From positions 6,386,001 to 6,450,000 of the forward strand of contig NC_091049.1 of the NCBI RefSeq assembly GCF_963966145.1: a stretch of DNA of 64,000 nt, in the 5' to 3' direction. Under the pieces are notes generated by a model. That model was not told the origin of the DNA. It saw nothing but the letters and a program-made list of their open reading frames with translations, and did not search any database. This DNA comes from Tenebrio molitor. Lineage: Eukaryota; Arthropoda; Insecta; Coleoptera; Tenebrionidae. The number at the start of each line of letters is the position of its first letter. Positions within the stretch are counted from its first letter, which is position 1. A program made the translations under genes and the position numbers. Below, in pieces: positions 12,230-23,809 of the stretch.

Positions 12230-12539
12230 ATGATATTATTTTTGTTTTTATAAATGTTCAAAATGAGGTTGCAATTATTCTTTGATTTTTTATTTTATTT
12301 TCTAAATATTTAATTTCTAAATTTTTAAATTAAAAAAAAAAATTTCTAAATATTTATTTTCTAAATAAGAAAACCAGTGATGTCGTTGTAGTAGGTATTT
12401 TACATTTTAAACATTTTTATCTTAAAATTACTTCAAGAGAATATTTTCTTATTTGAACAGAATAGCCTTAAGCATTGCTTGAAGCATTTTTTTTACAATT
12501 TTTATCTGTTACGCAATGAACGTTAAAAGCTATCTATGT

Positions 12540-12618
12540 TTTATGTGCATTAAGATAATGTAATAGGGATCGAGATAGTTTTAGCAATTGTATTTTGGGT
12601 TGCATTTTTACCTGGTCG
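12540..12618. mobile_element. Fragment of the 52.97-kb foldback family
   Basis: TAATAGGGATCGAGATAG, then GTATTTTGGGTTGCATTTTT and ACCTGGTC match one end region of the element at 52967-53374. Only this end is present. Confidence 0.6.
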
Positions 12619-12619
12619 A

Positions 12620-14480
12620 AACAATAATTTCAAATGTAACTATTTCTTGCATTTGGATAGAATGAATTAAACAAGAATTATAATCCAAATAACCAGTTTC
12701 TTTGTTGCGTATTTATTAATTTTTCAATAAACCAGTCGTTTTTGATAATTTCTTTACTGTCAATAGTCACACTTGTTATTTGCAAATTGTGTTGTGCACT
12801 CTTTATCAAATTCAAATTTAGAACAAAGCCATTGAAAAATTTTAAAAATATTCTATGCACAAATTATTTTACACAAGTCTCTTTATTAGTGAGAAGGAAT
12901 CTAAAATCAAAATAAAACCTCCATTTACTAATCGCAGTAGTCTATTGTGCGAAGTTGCATCATCCTGTAGAAGAAAACACTGTACAATAAATTTGTTCAT
13001 TTTAGCTAAACAAATCGACAAAACTTACGATTTCAAATTCGGCGACCTTGCATTATATTTTTTTCAAAATTTTTAAGTGCTTGTGGATTGAAATAAATTG
13101 AAAGTAATTTGAAATAAAATTGAAGGTTTTAATTGTGCCTAAACATTTTTTTTAATTATCACGAAATATAACAATGATATTTATTCGATAGTTTAATATT
13201 ACTGTAAAACATTTATCGACGAATCTAATTACACAATTAATTATAACCGGATTGCGTTATAAAATAACAAACAATTAATGGCAAAAATTATTGCGCATAA
13301 GATTTTTCAATAAATAATTTTGTAGTTTGCTTCAATCAATATTTTCCATTGTGTAAAATAAAACCATTTCATTAAAATGCCTAGTGAAGGATATTATTTC
13401 TAATGATTTTAATTAATTGTGTAATTAACAAATTCATAGTATTTTAAATCATTCAATGTGGAATAAATTGAATACATATTTTAAAGTGCAATAAATGTGG
13501 TAAACAAATTCCTAGTTTATGAATTATCAGTAGACCCGAAAATATTTAATTAATTTTGTACTTCTGATAGTACTCAGTTAGAAATTTAATTCCTTTTTGG
13601 CTAATCAATAATAATAAATTTTTATAATTTTAATTATCAATTTTATTTCATATTTAAATTTAACACTAAGGCGAAAGATCAATACTTTTAAAATATTAAT
13701 AAGGTGGAGTCAAAGGTTGAAGGAAAGGTTAAAATGAAGTAAATGTATTCCAATTGTTCCAATAAAATATTCCAGACAACAATAAAAAATAAACTGAATT
13801 AGCGAGTTTAAATTTGAATTCATATATTCAGCACACCTCTAATTAGGTCGCATTTTTAATTGAAATAATTAGAAAGCTCTCTCTACGTAAGTCTTTAATT
13901 ATAAAATTAATTCAAGCAACTTAGTATCTCTCTCTCCCCATTTGACATTTAGATCCATTTGTAAACATTTCAAATAATTCTCTTGGGTAAAATTGTGTAC
14001 AGAAAAATTTCACACAATCTTATTTCATGTTTTTACAATTTGAAATAATTTCAGAAAATTTATTTTACTAATTAATCATTACAAACAGGTCGTTCTTAGG
14101 ACGTAAACCTAATTGTAAAATTAATTTTACACACCTGGTAACCACGTCGAAACGAATTTAAATCTAACTGTTACTAGTACCAGTAATTAATTTGGGTAAT
14201 TAGCTGAATTAGTCTAGTCATAGAATTAATTATGATCGAAAATGAAAAAACGCTTCAAGAGTAAAATTTACAGCAGGTATCGGTAAGAATAAAATTACGC
14301 TTTTTGTGGTGTGCTGTAGAGCAATTTTTATTAGTAATTACGTGGAGTATTTGGATTGGAGTACTAGTATTAATTGTAATTAATTTAGTGCGACTTTCAA
14401 ATTTTAATTTTTAATGGCGACAAATTTTTTCGTTGGCAATTTTGGTAATGGAAATAATTGAGCGTCGAAGAATACAAAGT
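12620..14480. other. AT-rich desert
   Basis: Long stretch dominated by AATTAATT words; small frames only. No gene, RNA or repeat recognised. Confidence 0.5.
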
Positions 14481-16300
14481 ATGAAGCTTAGGGTGTTTGA
14501 AAAAGCTGTTATCTGTAAACCTCCCCTAAAAATTCCCCTGGCCGAGACGTTTGTCGTAACTAAAATATAAACGACTCCCTACCGAAAGGCTACTCCGTTC
14601 AATACTTCTTCTTTACCTTATTTCCTCGTCGTCCCTCGCCTTGCCGTTAAGTCTATCCCCTCTTAAAAACCGCCCTGGACTGCTCTTACTTCGTCTACAT
14701 TTCATATCTGAAGCAACCCCCGTTGCGCGCCTCTCTTTTTCGTCGAGCGCCTCGCCAATTTTTACCACCCCCGACAACCGCCGCATAAATCACGCGGAGC
14801 CTCCGGAACAGTTTTATCATCAAAATGTTTATGTTAATCCATTCTTATATGGCATGTAGTGTGGATTAGTCGAGAAGTTACCTAATTCCGCAAACTTAAC
14901 GTTTTAAAACCCCTAATCCAACTGCGGTTTCCTTAAAATGTCTTTCTCGCATACTTTGCCGAAAGAGGCGAACTTCACGCTGCCATATTTACACGTTCGG
15001 GGGCGAAAACCGGCCCGATCGCGTGTGCGGGGTCGAAGGGGCGACATCTGGCGGCGGGGGTGCGTCGATCCTATGATTAATGGACGGTTTTTGTGGACCG
15101 ATTCAAGAATGCCGAAGAGTGACCGTTACGGGGATGAAAACAATTTATCGATCGGACTCACAAAAGAATCGACACGATCGGGTGGAAGCGGACCATCTGG
15201 GGTGGTATTTTGGGGTGGCGGCGATTACCCTGGACAAGACCAAGAACAAGAACCAGTTTTTTCACGTTTCGGCTACTAGCTACTTCCTGTATTGCACGTT
15301 AACGACCGCGAAATTGGAATTCGCGGCCGCGAAATGGGATCTCGCGACCGCGATATTTTTTCGCGGCCTGTTTTAAGTACGCGAAGTGCTCGTTTCGCGT
15401 ACGGTTGCACAATTTTTTTTGTGTCACAACAATTCAATAACTGCAGCTGCTGTCACAATGACAGAACCAAACTCTTCACAGTTTTTAGATTTTATAGATT
15501 TGTGATATCGATAAGAGTAACGCGGGTCAGAGGAGGTGCTCGTGTCGTCGTAATCAAAGACAGACGTTTCGGGTGCAAGACCTCGCAACGCAGCATCCTC
15601 ATTATCGCCAACCTAACCCGGTGTAATAAATTAAAACGTCACACTTTATAAATCCAGTATTCGTTTCGTTCACAAAGAACTTTTCATCATAAGGATCGTA
15701 AGCAAAGTAATAAGTGAAACGGAGCAATTTATCAAACAAATAGACACCATTGTACTCCCACGAACCCACCCCCCGCGCCGCTCCTTCGCCGAAACCCATT
15801 TTGCCGAACACCATCCAAAATATGGACTTGAATTTATCATCTTCGTTCGTTTGCGCGCCCCAGCCCTTAAAACGTACACGGTGTTATTGTTTTTCGTCGG
15901 GCCTTCCCCCGAAACTGAAGAGATCCACTCGGCAACGTGGAGGAAATCTATGAGGGACGCGGACGCGGGGGGCGCTTACGCGGGCAGATGAGAGAGAATT
16001 TCTACGGCTTAGAAATATGGCGCCATTAATAATTTTCTATTTAATGTTGCACTATACGTTTCCATTTGTTTCTCTTTTACTCGGTAATTTAAAATATGGA
16101 GCCATCGTTCATTGCGACATCGCGACGAACACCCAGAAGGAAGAGGAAGGTTCTCACCTTTTCTCGCATGATTTGAATCTCGCGCCAGGTTTTTATTGTC
16201 CATGGAAATTCATATGTCATCTGTCACTTGTCACTTGTCAACTGGTGCCGTTCAGTTTCCAACAAATTTAAATCAAATAAGGTTAGGGTAAAAACGGGTA
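14481..16300. other. GC-rich CpG-containing island without a recognisable exon
   Basis: GC-rich from about 14500 to 16000. Frames of 113, 98 and 119 codons overlap at 14938-15651 in three registers, and a 70-codon minus frame spans 15602-15814. None shows a recognisable domain, and the overlap of registers argues for compositional openness rather than coding. A promoter, enhancer or 5' exon is possible. GCGACATCTGG near 15040 is an imperfect CTCF-like word. Confidence 0.35.
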
Positions 16301-16508
16301 AATAAATAATACATATGATAAATACAAAAAGGAGAAGGAAAAATAAGAGAAAAGTAGTAATTCGTAATTAAGAGATTATCGATTTAATTTCCTTAATTAA
16401 AGTAATAAAGAAGAGTACCTATAACAAGTACTACCAAAGCTAAAGCTTAAGAAAAAAGAGAACAAACCAAACTCATGAATAATAAAAAAGATAGCAATAT
16501 ACCTAAAA

Positions 16509-16935
16509 AATAATAAGACGATTAAAAAAAAACAAAAATAGACATATAAACTTGGCTAAAATTAAAAAGAGATGAGAAAACACAATGACAAGAAGAAAAG
16601 AAAAAAGAATAAAATATCAAAAAATAACAAAGAATGTTTACCTACCGTTTAAGGTAAGTAAGAAGTATTTATATAGTCTGTTTTTTAATCAAATAACCAC
16701 GACCTGTTGATTTAGGTTTGCAAATATAAAATTTTACTAAATATAGGGAATTTAATGATATCTATTGGCTATATCAGCCAAGGCCTGTCATTTTTAATGT
16801 CCTTGAAAGTACAAAATTTGAACGTGTTATTAAAAATGCCTCGCAAAGTGAGACATTTATTAAACTCTCAAATTAGTTGTTATTAACTTTATTAACATGC
16901 TATGCTACTAATATCTCTAATAACCTCAATTTTTA
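16509..16935 (+). repeat. Direct duplication, copy A (with truncated foldback element)
   Basis: Nearly identical over about 430 bp to 18229-18698. It includes the left part (16672 onward, TATAGTCTGTTTTTTAATCA) of the foldback element that is complete at 18426-18798. It is cut at 16936 by the next MITE. Confidence 0.8.
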
Positions 16936-17483
16936 TACAGGTGTCCCAAAAAAAAAGACGAGTCCTTTATTTATCGGAGGATTTTAATTATCTATATACC
17001 AAATTAAATGATTGTGAAAGCGGCCTACTAAATTCACGTATAGCTCCAAGGGCTTCAAGGTTAAATTGTCAAAATATTTTTTTTCAAATGGCAATACATA
17101 TTTTTTTGTAGTAATTCTGGTAGAGATTTTTATTCTGAAAACAACAATGAATCAGAAGTATAATTTCACATAAAAGAAAATAACACTAACTTTTGAAACA
17201 AATGACGAACACTAAGCGAGAAGCTATCAAAATGCATTTTTTGGTATGTAAGTGTATACTTGTTTTCAGAATAAAAATCTCTATTAGAATTAATAAAAAA
17301 ATATGTTCCCATTAAAAAAAATTTTTTGACAGTTTAGCCTTGAAGCCCTTAGGGCTATACGGGAATTTATTAGGCCTTTTTGTAGCCCATTCATAACCAT
17401 TTAATTTGGTGTATAAATAATTAAAATCCTCCAATAAATAAGATACTTATGGACTCGTCTTTTTTTTTGGGGGGCACCCTGTA
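16936..17483. mobile_element. Foldback MITE (TACAGGTGTCCC ends)
   Basis: Left end TACAGGTGTCCC plus an A run and GACGAGTCC; right end GGACTCGTC, a T/G run and GCACCCTGTA. The mirror continues for well over 100 bp (TCCTCC, AATTAAATG, AGCCCTTAG, ATAAAAATCTCT). No transposase frame. TA at both ends suggests Tc1/mariner-type mobilisation. Its last TA is shared with the next element. Confidence 0.85.
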
Positions 17484-18227
17484 CCGGGTGGAGCAACGTA
17501 TACGCGCACGCGAGAAATCGCGACTTCTAATTAAATAAAATTGTCGAAATTTTTCAAACTTACCTGGCTATTGGTAAGGTACATTTTATAATTTTTTGAT
17601 AATTTTTCACTTACAAACAAAGCCAAAAAAAATTAAAATGTAAATTTCAACCAAAAAGTCAAATTCTGATTTTTATACTAACCTACCCAGATTCACTTCC
17701 TATAATTATTTACGAAATCTACGGAAAAAAATACCAACTAGATTTTGAATTAAACCCAGTTTTACATTTCAACTTTCAAAATCATTTTTATTTATGATCT
17801 GCTAGTTGTGCTGTTGTAAATTTAGGTGACAATGGAAACTGTCAATTTTATGGCAAAAAGGTTTAAAACGGTCGGCTATACCTTTGTTGGGAAATTATAC
17901 CATTGTGCCGTAAATCACCCGTCTGGTTTACGTTTAAATAAAAAAGCGAATTATTTAGCTAACCAAGTCAAAATTTGTAATTGTGCCACCAGGGTTTGAT
18001 GGGCTAGCAGATACAGATTCATTTAGTGTAAAAACTTTATAGGTAAATTAACAGTTAATTTCAGAAAACTAATAAAACTGTTACGGCCTTATTTATTAAC
18101 AAAAAAATTTTTAAAAAATCTCAAATATACCTTATCAATAATTAGTCAGGTATATAAAATTTCGCCAATTTTATTTAATTAGAAGTCGCGATTTCTGGCG
18201 TGCGCGTATACGATGCCCCACCCGGTA
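17482..18227. mobile_element. Foldback MITE (TACCGGGTGG ends)
   Basis: Left TACCGGGTGG, GTATACGCGCACGC, AATCGCGACTTCTAATTA; right TAATTAGAAGTCGCGATT, GCGTGCGCGTATAC, CACCCGGTA. The arms pair for about 60 bp or more. No coding capacity. It abuts the preceding element at a shared TA. Confidence 0.85.
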
Positions 18228-18228
18228 T

Positions 18229-18698
18229 AAATAATAAGACGATTAAAAAAAAACGAAAATAGACATATGAACTTGTGGAAAATTAAAAAGAGATGAGAAA
18301 ACAATCACGAGAAGAAAAGACAAAATAATAAAATATCAAAAAATAACCAAGAATTTTTTTCATTGAGAAAATTTGAAAGATGGAAAAAGTAGTACCTACC
18401 GTTTAAGGTAAGTAAGAAGTATTTATATAGTCTGTTTTTTAATCAAAGAACCACGACCTGTTGATTTAGGTTTGTAAATATAAAACTTTACTAAAGACAT
18501 ATGTATAAGGAATTTAATGATATCTATTGGCTATATCAGCCAACGCCTGTCATTTTTAATGTCCTTGAAAGTACAAAATTTGAACGTGTTATTAAAGATG
18601 CCTCGCAAAGTGAGACATTTATGAAACTCTCAAATTAGTTGTTATTAACTTTATTAACATGCTGTGCTACTAATATCTCTAATAACGTCAATTATACG
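18229..18698 (+). repeat. Direct duplication, copy B
   Basis: Counterpart of 16509-16935, with a small extra segment near 18350-18390 that copy A lacks. Together the copies bracket the two foldback elements. Confidence 0.8.
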
Positions 18699-18798
18699 AT
18701 GAGATTTTTCATCCTACGTCAAAAGTGTACAGTGTTGCCAGCTCTATTTTGGGTGTTAATTGCGGTGTTGTGGTTCTTTGATTAAAAAACAGACTATA
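18426..18798. mobile_element. Foldback element (TATAGTCTG ends), complete
   Basis: TATAGTCTGTTTTTTAATCA with AAGAACCAC at the left; GTGGTTCTTTGATTAAAAAA with CAGACTATA at the right. The terminal inverted repeat is about 29 bp and the interior non-coding. GTAAGTAAG lies just outside its left end and is duplicated in copy A. Confidence 0.8.
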
Positions 18799-19126
18799 GT
18801 AAAAGTTTAACTAAATAAGAACAAGTACAGGAATAACAGAACAAAAAAAAAGGAAGGGTATGAAGTAGTTTTTTAAAATTAAATAAAAGAACGACAATAA
18901 TAAAAACAAAACACAATCATTTTTTTTAACCTTGACGATTATTACCATAGTTATTTCTGTATCACACGATACTTGCTCACAGTGTAGCTCTGTATAGACA
19001 AGCCGGCAACAATTTATACATATTTGCATGTCTGGTTGCATAATTTCCAAATTAATCTGCGCCTTGTGAATGTAGGAGACACATCTTGAAAAAAGATTAA
19101 ATCCTGTCAGTGTAACGTGTGTTTTT
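18799..19126. other. AT-rich spacer
   Basis: The 79-codon minus frame (18811-19050) is hydrophobic and shows no recognisable domain. Nothing else seen. Confidence 0.4.
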
Positions 19127-19302
19127 TAAATTTGGCGTCGAAGAGTCGATTGTGAATTCACCACCGAATTACAACTCTGATCAGCTGTTAAATCTAACCT
19201 AACTTTTTGCGTTGTTTGTGTTTTTAATCTAAGAGGAATGGTTCATTCACAATCGACTCTTCAACGCCAACTCCGACACCAAATTTTAAAAAGCACCCTT
19301 TA
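19127..19302. mobile_element. Short foldback element
   Basis: Left GTGTTTTTTAAATTTGGCGT with GAAGAGTCGATTGTGAAT; right ATTCACAATCGACTCTTC, AACGCC, then AAATTTTAAAAAGCAC. The arms are about 45 bp with small gaps. Confidence 0.65.
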
Positions 19303-20123
19303 TTGTGTTAGTAATGAATTTATTTTTGTTGTAATTTTTGTGGTTTCAGTTTGTATTTTGATTTTTTTCTAATATGATAACATTTGCCTTTTGCTCTTTT
19401 TCCTCAGGGGTAAAGTTATCGGTGATTAAAACCCTGCCCCAATGAAGCGGTTCATCGAACAGGATGCAGTTTTGCTATAACATAACATCCCCCTCCCTTC
19501 TGCCCGTCTGCATCTCATCACATAACCACGTATTAACGCCGACACAATGGAAACTTGTCCGTAATCTAAAGTACTTGTTTAATAAAATACTCCCGAGTAC
19601 AATACAATAAAAACTATAGTTAAAATTGTTTTAGTTGAAAGTTTGCTTATTACATTTCCCCGCACGCTTTCCATAAAACGAGAACTTTACAAATTAAAAC
19701 TCGACCATCATAATTCAGGGTGGTTTTTTTCGCTTTGCATCCCCACCCGGGCGGCGTTTCATTTTTGCACGTGGGGTTACATGGCCATCAAAAATAATCG
19801 CGAGGATTAGTCGAGCGGCCACCAAGTGCGGCGCCATCTGGAGGGGAATAGGCGAAACTGGGAGGGTTGGTTGGTGGCGACATCTGACGAGGGGTTGCGA
19901 CGATGGATACAGAGCGCTTCGAGATGTGGAGGGGTGGTTGAGAGGGGCGAGTTGGGGTTGTCGTCATTCGTGCAGATGCGGTCGCCGGTGAGGGTTGCTG
20001 AGGGATGATTTGATAGATGAATGAGACAGTTTTTTTCTAGAATTGAGGATTTTTTGTGTAACACACTTATTAGTGAATGTAAAAATCATTTGGAAAGATT
20101 TTTAATTTTTGGAAGAGTTAGAA
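19303..20123. other. Non-coding stretch with G-rich patch
   Basis: 19800-20000 is G-rich on the + strand. Frames of 60 and 85 codons on opposite strands cover the same bases and are taken as shadows of composition. It contains a CTCF-like site. Confidence 0.4.
19830..19841 (-). promoter_or_regulatory. CTCF-like site
   Basis: GGCGCCATCTGG on +, that is CCAGATGGCGCC on the minus strand, a full match to the insect CTCF core. Confidence 0.45.
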
Positions 20124-20269
20124 ATCGTATATTATTACATGAGTAAGGAAAGAAGGTTTTTATCCACGAAAATGAAAGTTGCTGCACGAGCCGAAGGCGA
20201 GTCCATGTACTCGTTTAAGTGAATAAAAATCTTTACTTGCGAGTATAATACTATACTTTATCTACGATC
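20124..20269. repeat. Palindrome with GC-rich tip
   Basis: Outer arms ATCGTA/TACGAT and inner arms GTAAGGAAAGAAGGTTTTTA against TAAAAATCTTTACTTGCGAG (imperfect). The centre holds GCACGAGCCGAAGGCGAG. A related tip lies near 62170. Confidence 0.5.
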
Positions 20270-21033
20270 AAATATAAAAAAAAATAATAAAAGAAATTCT
20301 TAGCTCAATATTTTTAATTTTTAAAATTTTAATGTTCCTTTTGTTACCATGGCTACGTTCTTGTATTTGCTTAGGTTGCTGCAGTTACTGTAATTTCTAA
20401 TTTTGATTGGTCCAAGTCCGATGGATAAAAGATCCTGGCAATTTTATCCATGGCTGGGAATCAAGAAGAGCTTTCTTTTAATTTGTCGGTGGATAAAATG
20501 ACAATTTAGAGTTGAGCTTTCACATCAGTAAAGTTGGTTTTATCTGATGATCGTAGATAATAATATTTTTCGCTTTTCTAGGCGCCACAACCGTTTAAAG
20601 ATTAATGTTAATTATTTTTATAAATAATTACGAATAAGAAATTTTTTTTTCTGATTTTCTAATAAACAGAGTTTTTGAAAAACACTAGGTATACAGTTCT
20701 CTTCAGGGAAGATGGTTTAGAATCAAAAGGCCATAAAGTTCTTACAAACAAATAAAAAGTTATTGAAACATTTTCTGAACGAGGAACGTTTTCGACACAT
20801 TCGAGAGCGTCACTGTCTGATTATTAATTATTTTGAAGTCTCAACAGTGAATTTTTCTCCAAAGCTCTCATTTATTCTGTTTACCGAAAAATCAGATTCA
20901 TTGTCTAGACTCTAGATCGTTATGACTACTATAAAAAATGTTTTTCTTCAAACGTCCGTAAATTATGACATTATCCTGCTGCATTGATAATGCTAAAGTG
21001 TCACTTCATTGTCATGGCATCTAACGAGCTGAC
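20270..21033. other. AT-rich spacer
   Basis: GATCGTAGATAATAATA at about 20551 echoes the palindrome arm at 20255-20270. No gene seen. Confidence 0.4.
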
Positions 21034-21129
21034 GAGCGGCAGATAAAGTTATTATCTCCGCTGAGAGCGGCAGATAAAGTTATTATCTCCGCTGAGGGCG
21101 TCCGTGAAGTTATTATCTCCGCTGATGAG
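21034..21129. repeat. Triplicated 31-bp self-complementary unit
   Basis: GAGCGGCAGATAAAGTTA then TTATCTCCGCTGA occurs at 21034 and 21065. A third copy at about 21096 keeps only its 3' half, followed by another partial start. Each full unit folds as AGCGG.AGATAA against TTATCTCCGCT, so this is a small run of identical stem-loops. Confidence 0.8.
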
Positions 21130-21979
21130 CGGCAGTAAAGTAAACTAGCTAAATCATTTGAAATTCCTACCTGGTTCCTTAACATGTCTTAAATAATTTG
21201 TTATGAAGGTTTGAAGAAAAAATAGTATATGTTATTATCTTCAAGCGGTCGAAAATTGCTCCTTTGTGTATAAAAACGGTTGAAGTAGCCTTTTTTCGTA
21301 ACAGGACTTGAAACACTTCAATTCCTTCCTACGAGTAGGAGTTGAAATGTCCACAGGCAGCTCGACCGAGTCAAATATAAGGTCATTTGAATCACTTCTC
21401 ATGCTTTATTTATCAATAATTACACGAAATATTTAATAATTAAATTATCCCCATTAAAAAAAAAGCTTCCAAAAAAGCGAAATAACGAAATTATTACCCA
21501 ATATTTAACTGGTGCCACTGTGGTGTAACACGAGTCGCCCGTGTGCACGGATGTCATCAACGTTCAACGTTAAAAAGTAAACTTTAGACTTTAGTAGATT
21601 TTACAAATATTATTGAACCTTCAAGTAGGCACTTTTAGAACTAAAAATTTGAAAATTATTATTTTACTGTAGCTGCACCTAAAGAAAATAAATTAGTTCA
21701 AGTTCGATTTTGTTTTTTTGCGATCCGCTTGAAAATAAAATAGTACTACATTGCAGCGCCGTGCTGTACCTCATTTCAAATCTGGCGCTACTCCTACCCC
21801 CACACCGAGTGACGAGGAAGGAAAAACTCTCTCTCGTCTCTCGTCGATGAACGAAAAAAGCTCTCTCTCGTGCTGTTAGTGATAAGATTTGGGATTGTTA
21901 AAACGCAATAGTCTCTAAGTGCCTATTTTGTGATTGCTAGAACTCAATAAATATAACTGTGATTGCTAAACGCAATAAC
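21130..21979. other. AT-rich spacer
   Basis: Short CT-rich words near 21830-21870 and a repeated phrase around TGATTGCTA and CGCAATA at 21890-21980. No gene seen. Confidence 0.4.
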
Positions 21980-22102
21980 ATATACCATTCGGAGTAGAGG
22001 TGAGTCTTTTTGTGCTTCGCCCAGTTGCCGACCTCGACTTCGTCTCGGTCTTCAATCTTTGGGCTTAGCATAAAAAGACTCACTTCTACTCGTAATGATA
22101 TA
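21980..22102. repeat. Long hairpin with GC-rich tip
   Basis: Left GGAGTAGAGGTGAGTCTTTT then GCTTCGCCCA; right TGGGCTTAGC then AAAAGACTCACTTCTACTC. The stem is about 45 bp, and the tip contains GACCTCGACTTCGTCTCGGTC-like sequence. Confidence 0.75.
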
Positions 22103-22514
22103 ATCTACTATTGTTACTAGTACTATTGTTAATGCTTCATTTTTATTCAAATCTAACATGTTCTTTCTTTTATCTTAATACTCGTAACAGAAAAAAAATC
22201 ACTTCAATACAGTTCAATTCAGTCTTCGGTTTTCATATTCTTGTGTTGCTTTTTTTTTAGACAATTTCCTTTCCATTACTAACTAATGTTCCATTCTACA
22301 GATTATCATCGTACATTAATTGTGTTTTCGAAATTTTTCTCATTTTGTATATTTATTAAATTAAAATAACAAAAAAAGATGTATGTATGTAAATATATAA
22401 TTTACCTCTTTAATCTTAATATGTACTTGAGACATGAAATTTAATAAAGTTGTAGCAAGACATACAACTATTTTTTTCTTAATTTTGTGACCTCACCTCA
22501 CCTCACAATTTTTA
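22103..22514. other. AT-rich spacer
   Basis: CCTCACCTCACC occurs just before the next element at about 22491. Nothing else recognised. Confidence 0.4.
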
Positions 22515-23051
22515 TACTGGGTGCCCCAAAATTCGCGGAACAACGTAGTATTACGTTGTTAAGTAGTCATTAAGAGATCAGGTAAAAATGTTTAAAAAAA
22601 TCAATCTTCTTTTTTGTAGAAGATATGGACCTATTCGTTACACTAAATGTGGCAACATTTAAAAACATTCTACGCACCCCAATAGTCTGCGAATATTTCA
22701 TTTTTGTTGTACCCATGGAAATGAGAGGGAAAAATCAAAGCTGTGTTGCCGTATGCTATTTGAGGTAAAACGAACATAAAATCACTACTTGGAAATGCTG
22801 GAAATAATGGAGAAAATAATTGCAAACCTGATCACAATCGTTCAAAATTATTAGCCCACTGGATAGTAAAAGACAAATAGTCAAAATCTTTTTTATTATT
22901 TAAAATAAATGAGATCAAAGCTGCACCTTTTGGGCCCCCATATCTTCAAATCTAAGAGGTATAGAATTTTTTAATTATTTTTCTCGTTATTTTCTAACAT
23001 GAATTGACATTACCTCATTGAGTTGTTCCGCGAATTTTGGGGCACCCAGTA
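22515..23051 (+). mobile_element. Foldback MITE (TACTGGGTGCCCC ends), copy 1
   Basis: Left TACTGGGTGCCCCAAAATTC and GCGGAACAAC; right GTTGTTCCGCGAATTTTGGG and GCACCCAGTA. TA flanks. It has the same family interior as 25554-27565 (TTGCAAACCTGATCACAATC, TTTGAGGTAAAACGAAC), which is in the opposite orientation. Confidence 0.9.
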
Positions 23052-23262
23052 TTATGTAATTCATTTTACTTTTGAATTATTTTTTTTTTTACTAATTTTT
23101 TTAATACAATTTTGTTTGTATCTATTTTAAATTATACATTCCATTTTAGCAGAACAAATTTTTTGTATTTATTAATTTCATCTACTACATATTGTAATAT
23201 TTTCTTGTTCCTATTGTTTTTTTTTCCTTCGTCAAGAATTTTTCTATTAGACATATATCGAG

Positions 23263-23809
23263 TGATCAAAAAGAAAACAAATCAAGAGTGCTACTTCATC
23301 TTTTATTTTATCTAAAAGTTTGTCTTTTCTCATATGCATAAATGTATCCTTGCTATGCACAGTCGTTTTATTAGTTGCCTAACTCTTGATTAATTAATTA
23401 TTAATCTTCGATGGTAAATCCTATTTTACTACTTATACTGGGATAATTGTTCCTTTATTTATAGAAAAGTCTGTAAACTTTGCCGAAATCGAAAAGTTTT
23501 CTAGGGTAACAACAGCACATCGTTGACGTTTCTTTGCCATTTCAGCGAATAATCTGCTTACCAATAAGGTCGCGTTTGGCAATAAAGTAGATAAATTACC
23601 AATTCTTACGAATATAAAATGTTGTTGCTCTTGTCTATTTTATTAATTTTCTCTATTATTAAAATTCGTGAGGTATGATTCATTACAAAGTAGCGTTTGA
23701 GACCACAAATTGTCTGCGTCCATGCATGGGACGCTTATTTGCATAGAATTCCGCCAAGACATGACCGATAATTTGCAACGCTTGTTCTGATTAGTTTTCT
23801 TTTTGATCA
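23263..23809 (+). mobile_element. MITE family TGATCAAAAAGAAAAC, copy 1
   Basis: The ends are inverted: TGATCAAAAAGAAAACAAAT at left and TAGTTTTCTTTTTGATCA at right. The interior words CAACGATGTGCTG (as its complement), GCGTTTGGCAATAAAG and CGATAATTTGCAACGC reappear reverse-complemented at 59122-59585. Non-coding. Confidence 0.85.

Noticed and set aside
14938..15651. Overlapping frames of 113, 98 and 119 codons in the GC-rich island
   Set aside because: Three registers are open over the same bases, a sign of GC composition rather than coding; no family recognised.
15602..15814. 70-codon minus frame with an aromatic-rich middle (FTYYFAYDPYDEKFFVNE)
   Set aside because: It looks somewhat protein-like, but there is no recognised family, no splice context and only one short frame; too weak to list as a gene.
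21998..22010. GAG|GTGAGT splice-donor-like word
   Set aside because: It lies within the stem of a long hairpin and has no plausible exon before it.
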